Positions 1 through 12,806 are shown, counted from the first letter of the stretch. The stretch is DNA of 64,000 nucleotides from Lepas anatifera (GCA_034440635.1 JAOTON010001054.1:1-64000); one strand, 5' to 3'. Notes: generated by a model from the letters alone, not told the origin. A program made the numbers and translations.

Positions 1-3000
1 GGGGCTGAGTGAACATCCACTGCAGCTCATACGTGACACACATGGGTGATACAAGTCGCCGAATCGTGTTGGCCGGTCAGCACTTCAGTCCCTTCGGAGT
101 TCACGGCGTGCCGAGTACTGCCTCTTTGTAGCAGAGCCGTTTCCCGATTCCGGACGACCTCAAGGTTCCCACGACCAGAGACTCGCACCAAGTATCCCCA
201 GAGGAATTGTCATGTGGACTATTCAACATCCCCAGCAGACGCAGCGGGAACGCTGGAATTAGAGTCCAGTCCAGACTCCCAACGCGGGGTTGGGGGAGGC
301 CCACCGGGTCGCTCTGCCAGGAATAACTGGAGGATCCTCCTACTTTCCAAAGTCGGTTGTAATGTACAACTTTTGGCGCACCTCCCGCCTTTGCGGATGC
401 GGGGTGTTACGTCGGACAGTCTTCTTTTGGATTATGTAACGGCCCCCTCCCAGGGGAGACACAAGTTTCTGGGGTTTGACCTTTTCTTACGTTTGAGATT
501 GTAGAGCCATACTTGGTCTCCTTCTGCGAGAACCGTTGCCGATGTTCTAGCGTCATGTCTCGAGGTTTCATGGCCTGACAGCGTAACCTGTAGTTTCTCT
601 TGGACGTGCAGGTGTGCTTCCTCGAAGTCTGTGCCTCAGAGCCCTAGCATGCTGCGTTGATGTGCCTGACACTTCATCATCTCCAGGTGGCCGTTCGACC
701 ATCAGATCGATGGGCAGTCGCAGGTCCCGCCCAATCATCAATTGGGCTGGAGTGAAACCAGTGGTTTCGTTATCAGCCGACCGATAGCCATAAGGAGAAG
801 TGGCAGATGCTGATCCCACTCCTCCTGGCTATCCTTACAGCGTTTGGCAAGTTCCTGTCCAAGGGTTCGGTTAAATCTCTCCACCATTCCATCCGACTGG
901 GGATGAAGTGGAGTTGTCCTGGTTTTACGGATTCCAAGAATTTTACAGCATTCCTTGAAGACATTGCTTTCGAAATTTCTGCCCTTGATCTGAATGAAGT
1001 TCGAAAGGAACACCAAAACGTGAAAAAAACTCGTCAACAAGGACTTTAGCCACTGTGGACGCTTCCTGGTTGGGTATCGCGTACGCTTCTGGCCATTTTG
1101 TAAAGTAATCCATTGCGACCAGAATGTAACGGTTTCCTGAATTAGAAACTGGCAGAGGGCCCATTACATCTATCGCCACTCTCTCAGCGGGGCCCCCGAC
1201 ATTATATATCTGGAGCGGTGCCTGTGGTGCATGTGGTGGTCCTTTCTTTGCTATGCATATAGCACATGTCCGACACCACTCGGTGACGTCGCGGCGCATG
1301 CCTATCCAGTAGAATCGGTCCCTGAGTCTAAGTAATGTTTTCTTTGTTCCAAAATGACCGCTGGTGACTGAACCATGCATTTCTGTCATCACCTCTTCTC
1401 TTAAACTCCGTGGTAGCACAGTGAGCCACTTGACAGTGCAGCCAGTTTGTTGTCTCCCATTTCCTTTGCATAACCCCATCTGACAACCGGAGCAGATCCC
1501 ACTGCGCCCAGTACCGCTTCGTCACAGGACTGAGAGCCGTGACGGCTTCCCAGGGGGTCTACCTTCGTCCTTTTCTAGGCATGAGATCAACGGGAATAGT
1601 TCGGTATCTTGTCTTTGTAACTGAGCGCGTTTCGTGGTCCGGTTTGCGGCCTGTATAGGTATAGGACACTCAGTGGTTCCTGCGACTGTCAGGGATCGAC
1701 AGCGCCCTGCTGCCGTACCTTCTCTTCGTTGGCAGTGCTTGCAGCTCTCTGGGCATGGACGGCGGCTCAGGCTATCCGCATTTGAATGTCTCACACCCGC
1801 ACGATGTTGTACCTTCATATCGTACTGTCCTAGTCTTCCCAACCATCTCGCTAGTTGCCCCTCAGGATCTTTAAGATTCTGCAGCCACCGAAGGGCAGAG
1901 TGGTCGGTCCGGACTGTGAATGGTGCACCATAGATATAGTGGTGAAAGTGACGAATAGCGTCCACAACCGCCAGCAACTCCCTTCTGGTTACGCAGTAGT
2001 TCTTTTCGGCGGCGGAGAGCGTCCGACTGTAGAAAGCTACAACATGTTCACCACCGTTGTCAACTTGGGAAAGCACCGCTCCCAGACCACACCCACTCGC
2101 ATCAGTGTCTAGGACAAACTCTTTATCTGTGTCCGGGTACCGGAGCACAGGTGCAGACGTCAAAGCACCCTTCAGCTTCCCAAATGCATCAGCACAGCAG
2201 GAGTCCCACAGGAATCGTGCGTCATCTTTAGTCAATGCGTGCAATGGAGACGCAATGCTAGCAAAGTCTTTGACAAATTTTCGGTAATAAGTACAAAGAC
2301 CCAGGAAGCTGCGAAGTTCCTTCTTGTTTTTTGGGTATTGGCCACTCATCCACCGCTCTAGTTTTCTCTGGGTCTGTTTTGACACCCTCGTGCGAGACTA
2401 CGTGTCCGAGGTACTGGACTTCGCGCCGAAACAAATGACACTTCTTAGGGCTTAGTTTCAAGTTGGCTTCACGCATGCGCTGAAAAACTTCCCGTAGGCG
2501 CTGCAGCTCGTCTGAAAAGCTCGACCCGAAGACCACGATATCGTCCAGGTATACAAGAAGCGTCTTCCAGTGCAAGCCAGCCAGCACTCTATCCATCAGC
2601 CTCTCAAACGTGGCAGGGCGTTACAGAGCCCGAAGGGCATAACGCGCCACTGCCAGAAGCCACTTCCGGTCGAGAAAGCTGTTTTCGGTCTGTCGGATTT
2701 TGCGACCGAAATTTGGTGATACCCTGACTTAAGATCAAGTGTAGAGAACCATTGCGCCCCCTGAGAGTGCATCCAGAGTATCGTCTATCCTTGGTAAGGG
2801 ATAGGAATCTTTGATTGTAGCCTCATTGAGATGTCGATAATCGACACAGCATCGAAGCGACCCGTCCTTCTTTTTTACTATTACCAGTGGTGAGGACCAA
2901 GGGCTCTGAGAAGGCTCGATGAGGCCTTGCCTGCTCATATCCTCAACAATTTGTTTCGCCTCTCCACGCTTGGGGACGGGAATGCGTCGTGGTGGTATTT

Positions 3001-3958
3001 TTACTGGTCGGCTATCTGCTGTATCGATCTTATGTTCCGTTAGTGCGGTATGGCCCAGGTCATTGTCACCCGATGAGAACACATCATGGAATTCAGTGAG
3101 TAGCATTTTTACCTCTATTGCTTCCTGCGAGGTAAGGCCCTGGGATGCTCGGGTGAGCAAGTCCTCTAGGTGGTCGGGTATAGCATCGGGTGAGAGATTT
3201 TCTAGCTCTTTGTCCCCTCGGCTTTTCATGACGTCTACCTGCTCGCATTTACCGACATAGGTACCAGCTTGCAGGCGGACCGGCTGCTCCGACATGTTTG
3301 CAACCAGTACAGGGATAGATGAGTTACGGGTATCCACGATGGTGCGACCCACGACCACCCCCGAGCGCCTGATTGGACCCGCCTCGATAAGACCCGGAGA
3401 CGCGAACGTGAGTCCCTCCACTTTGCATGGCAGGAACGACTCAGTTCCAGGCTCGATTTTTACTGTCTTTGAGACTCGTATCCTCAGTGCTCTCGGAGGA
3501 GATCTCTGTGCTTTACGGACCGTGAGAGGCACATGAACCCCACACACCTTTATTTCCCGGGCTGGGAAGTCTAAGACGCAATCATTCAGACCAAGATAGT
3601 CCAGGCCAAGTATTCCAGGCTCCTGCAACTCGTCGGCAACATAAACCGGTAGCGTTGTTTTGCAGCCTTTGAGCTCTATTTCTACATCCAAAGGGCCCCT
3701 CAAGACTGTCCTACGCCCGGTTACGTCGCAGAGCCCCCCGGAACCTCAGGCAAATATGCTCCATCCACTAGGTCACGCCGGAGAAGTGTACAGTTGGAAC
3801 CTGAGTCGATTACAAAAGGCCAGACTCCCCCCATTCACGGTGCAGTCTACCAGCAAACTATCAACATCTCCAAAACTGCGGAAAGACACCGCTCCTTGGG
3901 GCCGTGGACGGAAATTGACTGACCTTTGCCCCTGAATGCCAGTCACTGACCGTTTCCC
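1..3958 (-). pseudogene. pol: Pol polyprotein, unit C (partial, frameshifted)
   Basis: Truncated by the window edge. Protease, RT and RNase H are recognisable in pieces (3703-2735, 2596-2258, 2385-1522). Integrase is in the 1479-943 and 1040-738 pieces, including the VAIDVMGPLP and HSDQG motifs that are better preserved here than in A and B. There are many one-base shifts, densest below position 1100. Confidence 0.88.
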
Positions 3959-5167
3959 GGACCCTGCATGGCACTAGCAGAGTCGCTCGACGTTTGCTTT
4001 AGAGGACAGAACCTGATAATATGGCCTGTCTGCCCACATCCCCAGCAACGCCGACCTTGTGCGTGGGTGGGTGGGCCTCCGCGTGTTTGACCAGTCGTAG
4101 ATTTGAGGGTGGTTTCCAGCACCCTCAGTCTCTGGAGGATATCATGTAGCGTTTGGTCCTTTGAATCCATTGTAGTACCCCCCTGAGGCACTCTCCGAAA
4201 GGCCCTGACGAGTAGAGAACCCTGACGCAGAGTGTGTATCCATATTTGTTGCTCTAACAGATCTGCGAATGGCCTCAAACTCAATCGCGCCGGCCAGTGC
4301 ATCCTGCAGGTTAGTGGGACGGGACTGGCGGACTGCGATTTGTAAGTCTGCGTCACCGAGGGCCTCCAGGAACTGATCACAAGCCAGTGAGTTTCTAAGT
4401 TCCTGTGAGGCAGACGGATATGCCTGATATGCCAGTTTTTCTATTTCTCTGGCTAGTGCCGGCAGCGGTTCCCCCGCCGTTCGCAGCCTCCTGCGGAACT
4501 GAGCACGGAACCAGGCTTCCTGGTGACCAGAGCCAAAACGCTGTTCGAGAGCAGTCATCAGGCGACTAAAATCCCTTCGATCGATAGCCGAAAGATGGGA
4601 AAACATCTCCAATGCCGGGCCCCTGAGACATGCAACCAGTTCACCAAGAGAGTCCCGGGCGTTCCAGCCATGGATGGCCGCCACCGCCTCAAACTGTGCC
4701 CGGAAGGCTTCCCAAGGGACGGACCCATCATACTCCTGTGGTTTAGCAAAACGCCTCCCGGTTATTGGCTCGGAACCGGCTCCAGGAGGTGACTGTCCAG
4801 ACTCGGCGTTATCGATACCCTGATAGGATGCGTTTGCTTTGGCCGCCACAGCACCCTGAGTAGTGGAGTCTTTTGGACATTTAAATCCGCACGGATCATC
4901 TAGAGATCTAGAAATGTCCGCAACCTGGCGAGCCAGGGTCACATGATCGGCAGCCTGTTGGGCCAGAGCCTTACTCATAGCGTTCATCGTGTCTAAAATC
5001 TGAGCAGATAAAACCGGTAGGTCCACAGACGGCTGGGCCCCAGAAGCCTCTGAAACTTCAGTCTCCAGTACACACGAAGTTGCGCTGCCATCAGGAGGCA
5101 AACTATCCTCTGCTTCATCTTTTGGGTCATCAGCCAGTCTCCTTTGTTGGGAACGGGTTCCTATCAT
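3943..5167 (-). pseudogene. gag: Gag polyprotein, unit C (frameshifted)
   Basis: Same gag as units A and B but with one extra base in a C run near 4182 (six C instead of five on the plus strand). This shifts the frame before the CCHC knuckle; the knuckle is still encoded in the other frame. It could be a sequencing error in a homopolymer or a real lesion. Confidence 0.88.
3952..3958 (-). promoter_or_regulatory. Slippery heptamer GGGAAAC at gag-pol junction, unit C
   Basis: Same heptamer and spacing; conserved although unit C gag is itself frameshifted upstream. Confidence 0.65.
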
Positions 5168-5216
5168 GTTTGTCCCAACCTGAATGAACACTACGGCAAG
5201 TGGGTCCGAAATAAGA

Positions 5217-5229
5217 ACTTCTGACACCA
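5217..5229 (-). other. Primer-binding site, unit C (tRNA-Leu type)
   Basis: Identical TGGTGTCAGAAGT one base downstream of LTR 3. Confidence 0.8.
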
Positions 5230-5435
5230 ATGTTATGCCTGGCCTGGACCCCCTTCGCGAGACAAGGCCACGGAAATAGTAAATAAATCTATTTCACCCC
5301 GGAGGCACAAACTCAACGACGGAGAATCCCAAATGCACACATAACGATGATAACGACAACGACAACGACAATTGAGCAAGTACAACCCCAGAAAGACAGG
5401 CAGGGGGGGGTCAGCCTGGAGATCACCGGGGCACT

Positions 5436-5622
5436 GGAGTGGCACTCGGAGGGTCCGAGGCGCCGGAGCAATGGGAGTGGCACTCGGAGGGTCCGAGGCG
5501 CCGGAGCAATGGGAGTGGCACTCGGAGGTTCCGAGGCGCCGGAGGCAAGAAGGAGTGGCACTCGGAGGGTCCGAGGCGCCGGAGGCAAGAAGGACCGGTG
5601 CTCGGAGGGTCCGAGGCACCGA
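5436..5622. repeat. GC-rich minisatellite in LTR 3
   Basis: Same five-unit array as in the other LTRs, preceded by a longer G run. Confidence 0.85.
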
Positions 5623-5808
5623 TGGAGGGAGTGGAGGGTTCCCGACCTTACCTCGAGTGCAGCGTCTGGTAGTCTGCCCTCCGCCCCCGGCGCCACCCCG
5701 ACATCACCTCAGCGTCACGTGACCCAGTCACGTGATCAAAAACGCACCAATCAACGCTTCTCACTAACCCAAGAATCAACCACGCTGTGGTAAATAACAA
5801 AAAGTTTC

Positions 5809-5880
5809 ACCCGTAGCGAGAATCGAACACGCGGCCCTTGGGTTAATAGTCCCATGCTCTACCAACTGAGCTACACTGGT
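5809..5880 (-). tRNA. tRNA-Lys-like cloverleaf inside LTR 3
   Basis: Same tRNA-like block as in LTR 1 and LTR 2, with unchanged A and B boxes and T5 run. Confidence 0.75.
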
Positions 5881-5907
5881 CCGCACGACATTCGGGCCGC
5901 CACAACA

Positions 5908-5924
5908 CTATTCCCCCAAAAAAA
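5908..5924 (-). other. Polypurine tract and T-tract before the 3' LTR, unit B
   Basis: Same T7-GGGGGAATAG arrangement directly before LTR 3. Confidence 0.65.
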
Positions 5925-5984
5925 GGTTTCGACCCGAAACGACAGTCTGTAGAAAAAAACATCGACAACCTAACCACTGCGGGT

Positions 5985-6748
5985 TCACTCTTCGGTCTCT
6001 GGCGACCACCGCAACCAGGCCGGCAGGTACGGCAGGATCCTGTCCTCCCCGCCCCGGACAGGTGGACACCATCCGGGGTAAACAGCTGCTTGGAGTCTCT
6101 GCCGAGGATCCGCCATTTCTTAAACGTCTTAGTCAGGTAGCGTCCTAAAATTATCAGCTTGACATCTTCGGTTTCTCGGTACAGCCTCACCAGCTGTCGT
6201 TCGTGCTGGTAAGCTGCGCAATCTGTCCAGGGTAGACCAGCATCCACCCGGTAGCGCGGAAGAGGTCCCAGGAGCAGGACACTCCCAGCGACCCGGCGCA
6301 GGGCGTCCACCGCCGCCGACACCTGGGCCTCCAGATCCTCCAGTGGCGGAGCGGCTCCAGCTCTCGGGTAGATATCGTTCCCGGAGAGCCAGATGACCGC
6401 TACCCCCAGCTTACAGCGGAATGCCGCGGCGGCCTCCCGCCAGCAACGGATGTCCTCGCCCAGCCGCCGTACCACTCCGCTCCAGGTGTTTCCGCCTCGT
6501 GGGCGCTCCAAAAGAATGTGCGGCGGGCGGACATTCAAGCGAGGCCCAAGGCGCACAGCCATCGAGTCACCCAGGAGGAGGTGTACCTCCGCGACGTCCA
6601 TCTCCCCGGCGGGTATCCGACGGAACTCCTCAACGTCTTCATCCGTGATGAAGAGGACCTCCCTCGTTGAGATGAGCAGACATGGCCGCGAGCTGAAACA
6701 GGAAAAAAACAGTATCTCCAAAAGAGCAGGCATGCCCGCTGACAGCAT
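5985..6748 (-). pseudogene. SGNH/GDSL-hydrolase-like ORF, unit B (frameshifted)
   Basis: Second copy of the SGNH ORF. Relative to unit A it lacks one A and gains one base in the N-terminal part, so residues about 15-30 are read out of frame before the frame is restored. A missing base after the DGVHLSGAG block then reads the C-terminus through the normal stop. The GDS, GND and DGVH blocks themselves are unchanged. Confidence 0.8.
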
Positions 6749-6984
6749 GTTGGGCGGATCCTCGCCGCAGCTGATTTACACCTATGCAACCTGCTACCCT
6801 CTTACTTTCGATTCTATACAATATCGCTCACAGCTACTGGCACTCGTGCTATCACTCAAAACAGAACAAATCAGTAGGAACACAAAAGAGAACGGCAACG
6901 GGGCTATGATATGTATAAATGGGAATCGTAATGTGAACACTGTTGACAGATTCACGATGGGGCTGAGTGAACATCCACTGCAGC

Positions 6985-9900
6985 TCATACGTGACACACA
7001 TGGGTGATAAAGTCGCCGAATCGTGTTGGCGGTCGCCTGTCCCTTCGGAGTTCACGGCGCCGAGTACTGCTCTTTGTAGCAGAGCCGTTTCCGGATTCCG
7101 GGACGACCCCAGGGTTCCCAGGACCAGAGACTGCACCAAGTATCCCCAGAGAATTGTCATGTGGACTATTCACATCCCCAGCAGACGCAGCGGGAACGCT
7201 GGAATTAGAGTCCAGTCCAGACTCCAACGGGGTTGGGGGGAGGCCCACCGGGTCGCTCTGCCAGGAATAACTGGAGGATCCTCCTACTTTCCAAAGTCGG
7301 TTGTAATGTACAACTTTTGGCGCACCTCCGCCTTTGCGGATGCGGTAAGTTACGTCGGACAGTCTTCTTTGGATTATGTACGGCCCCTCCCAGGGAGACA
7401 TAAGTTTCGGGGTTTGACCTTTTCTACGTTTAGGATTGTAGAGCCATACTTGGTCTCCTTCTGTGAGAACCGTTGCCGATGTTCTAGCGTCATGTCTCAG
7501 TTTCATGGCCTGACAGGTAACCTGTAGTTTCTCTTGGACGTGCAGGTGTGCTTCCCGAAGTCTGTGCCTCAGAGCCCTAGCATGCTGCGTTGATGTGCCT
7601 GACACTTCATCATCTCCAGGTGGCCGTTCGACCATCAGATCGATGGGCAGTCGCAGGTCCCGCCCAATCATCAATTGGGCTGGAGTGAAACCAGTGGTTT
7701 CGTTATCAGCCGACCGATAGCCATAAGGAGAAGTGGCAGATGCTGATCCCACTCCTCCTGGCTATCCTTACAGCGTTTGGCAAGTTCCTGTCCAAGGGTT
7801 CGGTTAAATCTCTCCACCATTCCATCCGACTGGGGATGAAGTGGAGTTGTCCTGGTTTTACGGATTCCAAGAATTTTACAGCATTCCTTGAAGACATTGC
7901 TTTCGAAATTTCTGCCTTGATCTGAATGAAGTTCGAAAGGAACACCAAAACGTGAAAAAACTCGTCAAAAAGGACTTTAGCCACTGTGGACGCTTCCTGG
8001 TTGGGTATCGCGTACGCTTCTGGCCATTTTGTAAAGTAATCCATTGCGACCAGAATGTAACGGTTTCCTGAATTAGAAACTGGCAGAGGGCCCATTACAT
8101 CTATCGCCACTCTCTCCAGCGGGGCCCCGACATTATATATCTGGAGCGGTGCCTGTGGTGCATGTGGTGGTCCTTTCTTTGCTATGCATATAGCACATGT
8201 CCGACACCACTCGGTGACGTCGCGGCGCATGCCTATCCAGTAGAATCGGTCCCTGAGTCTAAGTAATGTTTTCTTTGTTCCAAAATGACCGCTGGTGACT
8301 GAACCATGCATTTCTGTCATCACCTCTTCTCTTAAACTCCGTGGTAGCACAGTGAGCCACTTGACAGTGCAGCCATTTGTTGTCTCCCATTTCCTTTGCA
8401 TAACCCCATCTGACAACCGGAGCAGATCCCACTGCGCCCAGTACCGCTTCGTCACAGGACTGAGAGCCGTGACGGCTTCCCAGGGGGTCTACCTTCGTCC
8501 TTTTCTAGGCATGAGATCAACGGGAATAGTTCGGTATCTTGTCTTTGTAACTGAGCGCGTTTCGTGGTCCGGTTTGCGGCCTGTATAGGTATAGGACACT
8601 CAGTGGTTCCTGCGACTGTCAGGGATCGACAGCGCCCTGCTGCCGTACCTTCTCTTCGTTGGCAGTGCTTGCAGCTCTCTGGGCATGGACGGCGGCTCAG
8701 GCTATCCGCATTTGAATGTCTCACACCCGCACGATGTTGTACCTTCATATCGTACTGTCCTAGTCTTCCCAACCATCTCGCTAGTTGCCCCTCAGGATCT
8801 TTAAGATTCTGCAGCCACCGAAGGGCAGAGTGGTCGGTCCGGACTGTGAATGGTGCACCATAGATATAGTGGTGAAAGTGACGAATAGCGTCCACAACCG
8901 CCAGCAACTCCCTTCTGGTTACGCAGTAGTTCTTTTCGGCGGCGGAGAGCGTCCGACTGTAGAAAGCTACAACATGTTCACCACCGTTGTCAACTTGGGA
9001 AAGCACCGCTCCCAGACCACACCCACTCGCATCAGTGTCTAGGACAAACTCTTTATCTGTGTCCGGGTACCGGAGCACAGGTGCAGACGTCAAAGCACCC
9101 TTCAGCTTCCCAAATGCATCAGCACAGCAGGAGTCCCACAGGAATCGTGCGTCATCTTTAGTCAATGCGTGCAATGGAGACGCAATGCTAGCAAAGTCTT
9201 TGACAAATTTTCGGTAATAAGTACAAAGACCCAGGAAGCTGCGAAGTTCCTTCTTGTTTTTGGGTATTGGCCACTCATCCACCGCTCTAGTTTTCTCTGG
9301 GTCTGTTTTGACACCCTCGTGCGAGACTACGTGTCCGAGGTACTGGACTTCGCGCCGAAACAAATGACACTTCTTAGGGCTTAGTTTCAAGTTGGCTTCA
9401 CGCATGCGCTGAAAAACTTCCCGTAGGCGCTGCAGCTCGTCTGAAAAGCTCGACCCGAAGACCACGATATCGTCCAGGTATACAAGAAGCGTCTTCCAGT
9501 GCAAGCCAGCCAGCACTCTATCCATCAGCCTCTCAAACGTGGCAGGGGCGTTACAGAGCCCGAAGGGCATAACGCGCCACTGCCAGAAGCCACTTCCGGT
9601 CGAGAAAGCTGTTTTCGGTCTGTCGGATTTTGCGACCGAAATTTGGTGATACCCTGACTTAAGATCAAGTGTAGAGAACCATTGCGCCCCTGAGAGTGCA
9701 TCCAGAGTATCGTCTATCCTTGGTAAGGGATAGGAATCTTTGATTGTAGCCTCATTGAGATGTCGATAATCGACACAGCATCGAAGCGACCCGTCCTTCT
9801 TTTTTACTATTACCAGTGGTGAGGACCAAGGGCTCTGAGAAGGCTCGATGAGGCCTTGCCTGCTCATATCCTCAACAATTTGTTTCGCCTCTCCACGCTT

Positions 9901-10886
9901 GGGGACGGGAATGCGTCGTGGTGGTATTTTTACTGGTCGGCTATCTGCTGTATCGATCTTATGTTCCGTTAGTGCGGTATGGCCCAGGTCATTGTCACCC
10001 GATGAGAACACATCATGGAATTCAGTGAGTAGCATTTTTACCTCTATTGCTTCCTGCGAGGTAAGGCCCTGGGATGCTCGGGTGAGCAAGTCCTCTAGGT
10101 GGTCGGGTATAGCATCGGGTGAGAGATTTTCTAGCTCTTTGTCCCCTCGGCTTTTCATGACGTCTACCTGCTCGCATTTACCGACATAGGTACCAGCTTG
10201 CAGGCGGACCGGCTGCTCCGACATGTTTGCAACCAGTACAGGGATAGATGAGTTACGGGTATCCACGATGGTGCGACCCACGACCACCCCCGAGCGCCTG
10301 ATTGGACCCGCCTCGATAAGACCCGGAGACGCGAACGTGAGTCCCTCCACTTTGCATGGCAGGAACGACTCAGTTCCAGGCTCGATTTTTACTGTCTTTG
10401 AGACTCGTATCCTCAGTGCTCTCGGAGGAGATCTCTGTGCTTTACGGACCGTGAGAGGCACATGAACCCCACACACCTTTATTTCCCGGGCTGGGAAGTC
10501 TAAGACGCAATCATTCAGACCAAGATAGTCCAGGCCAAGTATTCCAGGCTCCTGCAACTCGTCGGCAACATAAACCGGTAGCGTTGTTTTGCAGCCTTTG
10601 AGCTCTATTTCTACATCCAAAGGGCCCCTCAAGACTGTCCTACGCCCGGTTACGTCGCAGAGCCCCCCGGAACCTCAGGCAAATATGCTCCATCCACTAG
10701 GTCACGCCGGAGAAGTGTACAGTTGGAACCTGAGTCGATTACAAAAGGCCAGACTCCCCCATTCACGGTGCAGTCTACCAGCAAACTATCAACATCTCCA
10801 AAACTGCGGAAAGACACCGCTCCTTGGGGCCGTGGACGGAAATTGACTGACCTTTGCCCCTGAATGCCAGTCACTGACCGTTTCCC
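6985..10886 (-). pseudogene. pol: Pol polyprotein, unit B (PR-RT-RNaseH-IN, frameshifted)
   Basis: Same domain order as unit A. One open stretch (10632-8452) covers the end of protease, RT with YLDD, and RNase H. The frame is lost at a five-G run near 8490 where unit A has six. Integrase HHCC and the first catalytic Asp lie in 8455-7706, and the C-terminal IN domain is open from 7752 to the stop at 6985. The G6 break inside protease is shared with the other units. Confidence 0.92.
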
Positions 10887-12094
10887 GGACCCTGCATGGC
10901 ACTAGCAGAGTCGCTCGACGTTTGCTTTAGAGGACAGAACCTGATAATATGGCCTGTCTGCCCACATCCCCAGCAACGCCGACCTTGTGCGTGGGTGGGT
11001 GGGCCTCCGCGTGTTTGACCAGTCGTAGATTTGAGGGTGGTTTCCAGCACCCTCAGTCTCTGGAGGATATCATGTAGCGTTTGGTCCTTTGAATCCATTG
11101 TAGTACCCCCTGAGGCACTCTCCGAAAGGCCCTGACGAGTAGAGAACCCTGACGCAGAGTGTGTATCCATATTTGTTGCTCTAACAGATCTGCGAATGGC
11201 CTCAAACTCAATCGCGCCGGCCAGTGCATCCTGCAGGTTAGTGGGACGGGACTGGCGGACTGCGATTTGTAAGTCTGCGTCACCGAGGGCCTCCAGGAAC
11301 TGATCACAAGCCAGTGAGTTTCTAAGTTCCTGTGAGGCAGACGGATATGCCTGATATGCCAGTTTTTCTATTTCTCTGGCTAGTGCCGGCAGCGGTTCCC
11401 CCGCCGTTCGCAGCCTCCTGCGGAACTGAGCACGGAACCAGGCTTCCTGGTGACCAGAGCCAAAACGCTGTTCGAGAGCAGTCATCAGGCGACTAAAATC
11501 CCTTCGATCGATAGCCGAAAGATGGGAAAACATCTCCAATGCCGGGCCCCTGAGACATGCAACCAGTTCACCAAGAGAGTCCCGGGCGTTCCAGCCATGG
11601 ATGGCCGCCACCGCCTCAAACTGTGCCCGGAAGGCTTCCCAAGGGACGGACCCATCATACTCCTGTGGTTTAGCAAAACGCCTCCCGGTTATTGGCTCGG
11701 AACCGGCTCCAGGAGGTGACTGTCCAGACTCGGCGTTATCGATACCCTGATAGGATGCGTTTGCTTTGGCCGCCACAGCACCCTGAGTAGTGGAGTCTTT
11801 TGGACATTTAAATCCGCACGGATCATCTAGAGATCTAGAAATGTCCGCAACCTGGCGAGCCAGGGTCACATGATCGGCAGCCTGTTGGGCCAGAGCCTTA
11901 CTCATAGCGTTCATCGTGTCTAAAATCTGAGCAGATAAAACCGGTAGGTCCACAGACGGCTGGGCCCCAGAAGCCTCTGAAACTTCAGTCTCCAGTACAC
12001 ACGAAGTTGCGCTGCCATCAGGAGGCAAACTATCCTCTGCTTCATCTTTTGGGTCATCAGCCAGTCTCCTTTGTTGGGAACGGGTTCCTATCAT
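10871..12094 (-). CDS. gag: Gag polyprotein, unit B
   Basis: 407-aa open reading frame matching unit A over its whole length, starting at the ATG at 12094. It has the same capsid-like region, CCHC knuckle and terminal GGGAAAC-stop arrangement. Intact. Confidence 0.93.
   Translation of the reverse strand: MIGTRSQQRRLADDPKDEAEDSLPPDGSATSCVLETEVSEASGAQPSVDLPVLSAQILDTMNAMSKALAQQAADHVTLARQVADISRSLDDPCGFKCPKDSTTQGAVAAKANASYQGIDNAESGQSPPGAGSEPITGRRFAKPQEYDGSVPWEAFRAQFEAVAAIHGWNARDSLGELVACLRGPALEMFSHLSAIDRRDFSRLMTALEQRFGSGHQEAWFRAQFRRRLRTAGEPLPALAREIEKLAYQAYPSASQELRNSLACDQFLEALGDADLQIAVRQSRPTNLQDALAGAIEFEAIRRSVRATNMDTHSASGFSTRQGLSESASGGTTMDSKDQTLHDILQRLRVLETTLKSTTGQTRGGPPTHAQGRRCWGCGQTGHIIRFCPLKQTSSDSASAMQGPGNGQ
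10880..10886 (-). promoter_or_regulatory. Slippery heptamer GGGAAAC at gag-pol junction, unit B
   Basis: Same in-frame heptamer and spacing to the gag stop as in unit A. Confidence 0.7.
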
Positions 12095-12143
12095 GTTTGT
12101 CCCAACCTGAATGAACACTACGGCAAGTGGGTCCGAAATAAGA

Positions 12144-12156
12144 ACTTCTGACACCA
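12144..12156 (-). other. Primer-binding site, unit B (tRNA-Leu type)
   Basis: Identical TGGTGTCAGAAGT one base downstream of LTR 2. Note that the primer tRNA type (Leu) differs from the tRNA-Lys-like block inside the LTR. Confidence 0.8.
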
Positions 12157-12360
12157 ATGTTATGCCTGGCCTGGACCCCCTTCGCGAGACAAGGCCACGG
12201 AAATAGTAAATAAATCTATTTCACCCCGGAGGGCACAAACTCAACGACGGAGAATCCCAAATGCACACATAACGATGATAACGACAACGACAACGACAAT
12301 TGAGCAAGTACAACCCCAGAAAGACAGGCAGGGGGGTCAGCCTGGAGATCACCGGGGCAC

Positions 12361-12546
12361 TGGAGTGGCACTCGGAGGGTCCGAGGCGCCGGAGCAATGG
12401 GAGTGGCACTCGGAGGGTCCGAGGCGCCGGAGCAATGGGAGTGGCACTCGGAGGTTCCGAGGCGCCGGAGGCAAGAAGGAGTGGCACTCGGAGGGTCCGA
12501 GGCGCCGGAGGCAAGAAGGACCGGTGCTCGGAGGGTCCGAGGCACC
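12361..12546. repeat. GC-rich minisatellite in LTR 2
   Basis: Same five-unit array with the core GGCACTCGGAGGGTCCGAGG as in LTR 1; unit number is the same. Confidence 0.85.
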
Positions 12547-12734
12547 GATGGAGGGAGTGGAGGGTTCCCGACCTTACCTCGAGTGCAGCGTCTGGTAGTC
12601 TGCCCTCCGCCCCCGGCGCCACCCCGACATCACCTCAGCGTCACGTGACCCAGTCACGTGATCAAAAACGCACCAATCAACGCTTCTCACTAACCCAAGA
12701 ATCAACCACGCTGTGGTAAATAACAAAAAGTTTC

Positions 12735-12806
12735 ACCCGTAGCGAGAATCGAACACGCGGCCCTTGGGTTAATAGTCCCATGCTCTACCAACTGAGCTAC
12801 ACTGGT
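12735..12806 (-). tRNA. tRNA-Lys-like cloverleaf inside LTR 2
   Basis: Same tRNA-like block as in LTR 1 at the same offset from the LTR start, followed by the same T5 run. The D, anticodon and T arms and both Pol III promoter boxes are retained. Confidence 0.75.

Larger units (their letters stand above)
1..5907 (-). mobile_element. Ty3/Gypsy-type LTR retrotransposon, unit C (truncated by window edge)
   Basis: Third unit, with 5' LTR 5231-5907, gag and pol. The window starts near the 3' end of pol, at the base equivalent to 6959 in unit B and 13886 in unit A. The first about 1.1 kb has many more single-base insertions and deletions relative to units A and B than the rest, as expected near a low-coverage contig end. 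The array therefore has at least three units. Confidence 0.93.
5231..5907 (-). repeat. LTR 3 (shared by units B and C)
   Basis: 677-bp LTR with the same ends, tRNA-like block, E-box pair and minisatellite as the other LTRs. It differs from LTR 1 and LTR 2 mainly in G-run lengths. Confidence 0.93.

Noticed and set aside
5347..5793. Overlapping ORFs in three frames across the LTR GC-rich block
   Set aside because: Produced by the 37-40-bp minisatellite; present on both strands in all LTRs with no domain.
5843..6748. A 301-aa ORF extending the SGNH protein into the LTR
   Set aside because: The extension results from a missing base after the DGVHLSGAG block in unit B; unit A stops normally at 12911. 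The extra residues are LTR and tRNA-like sequence.
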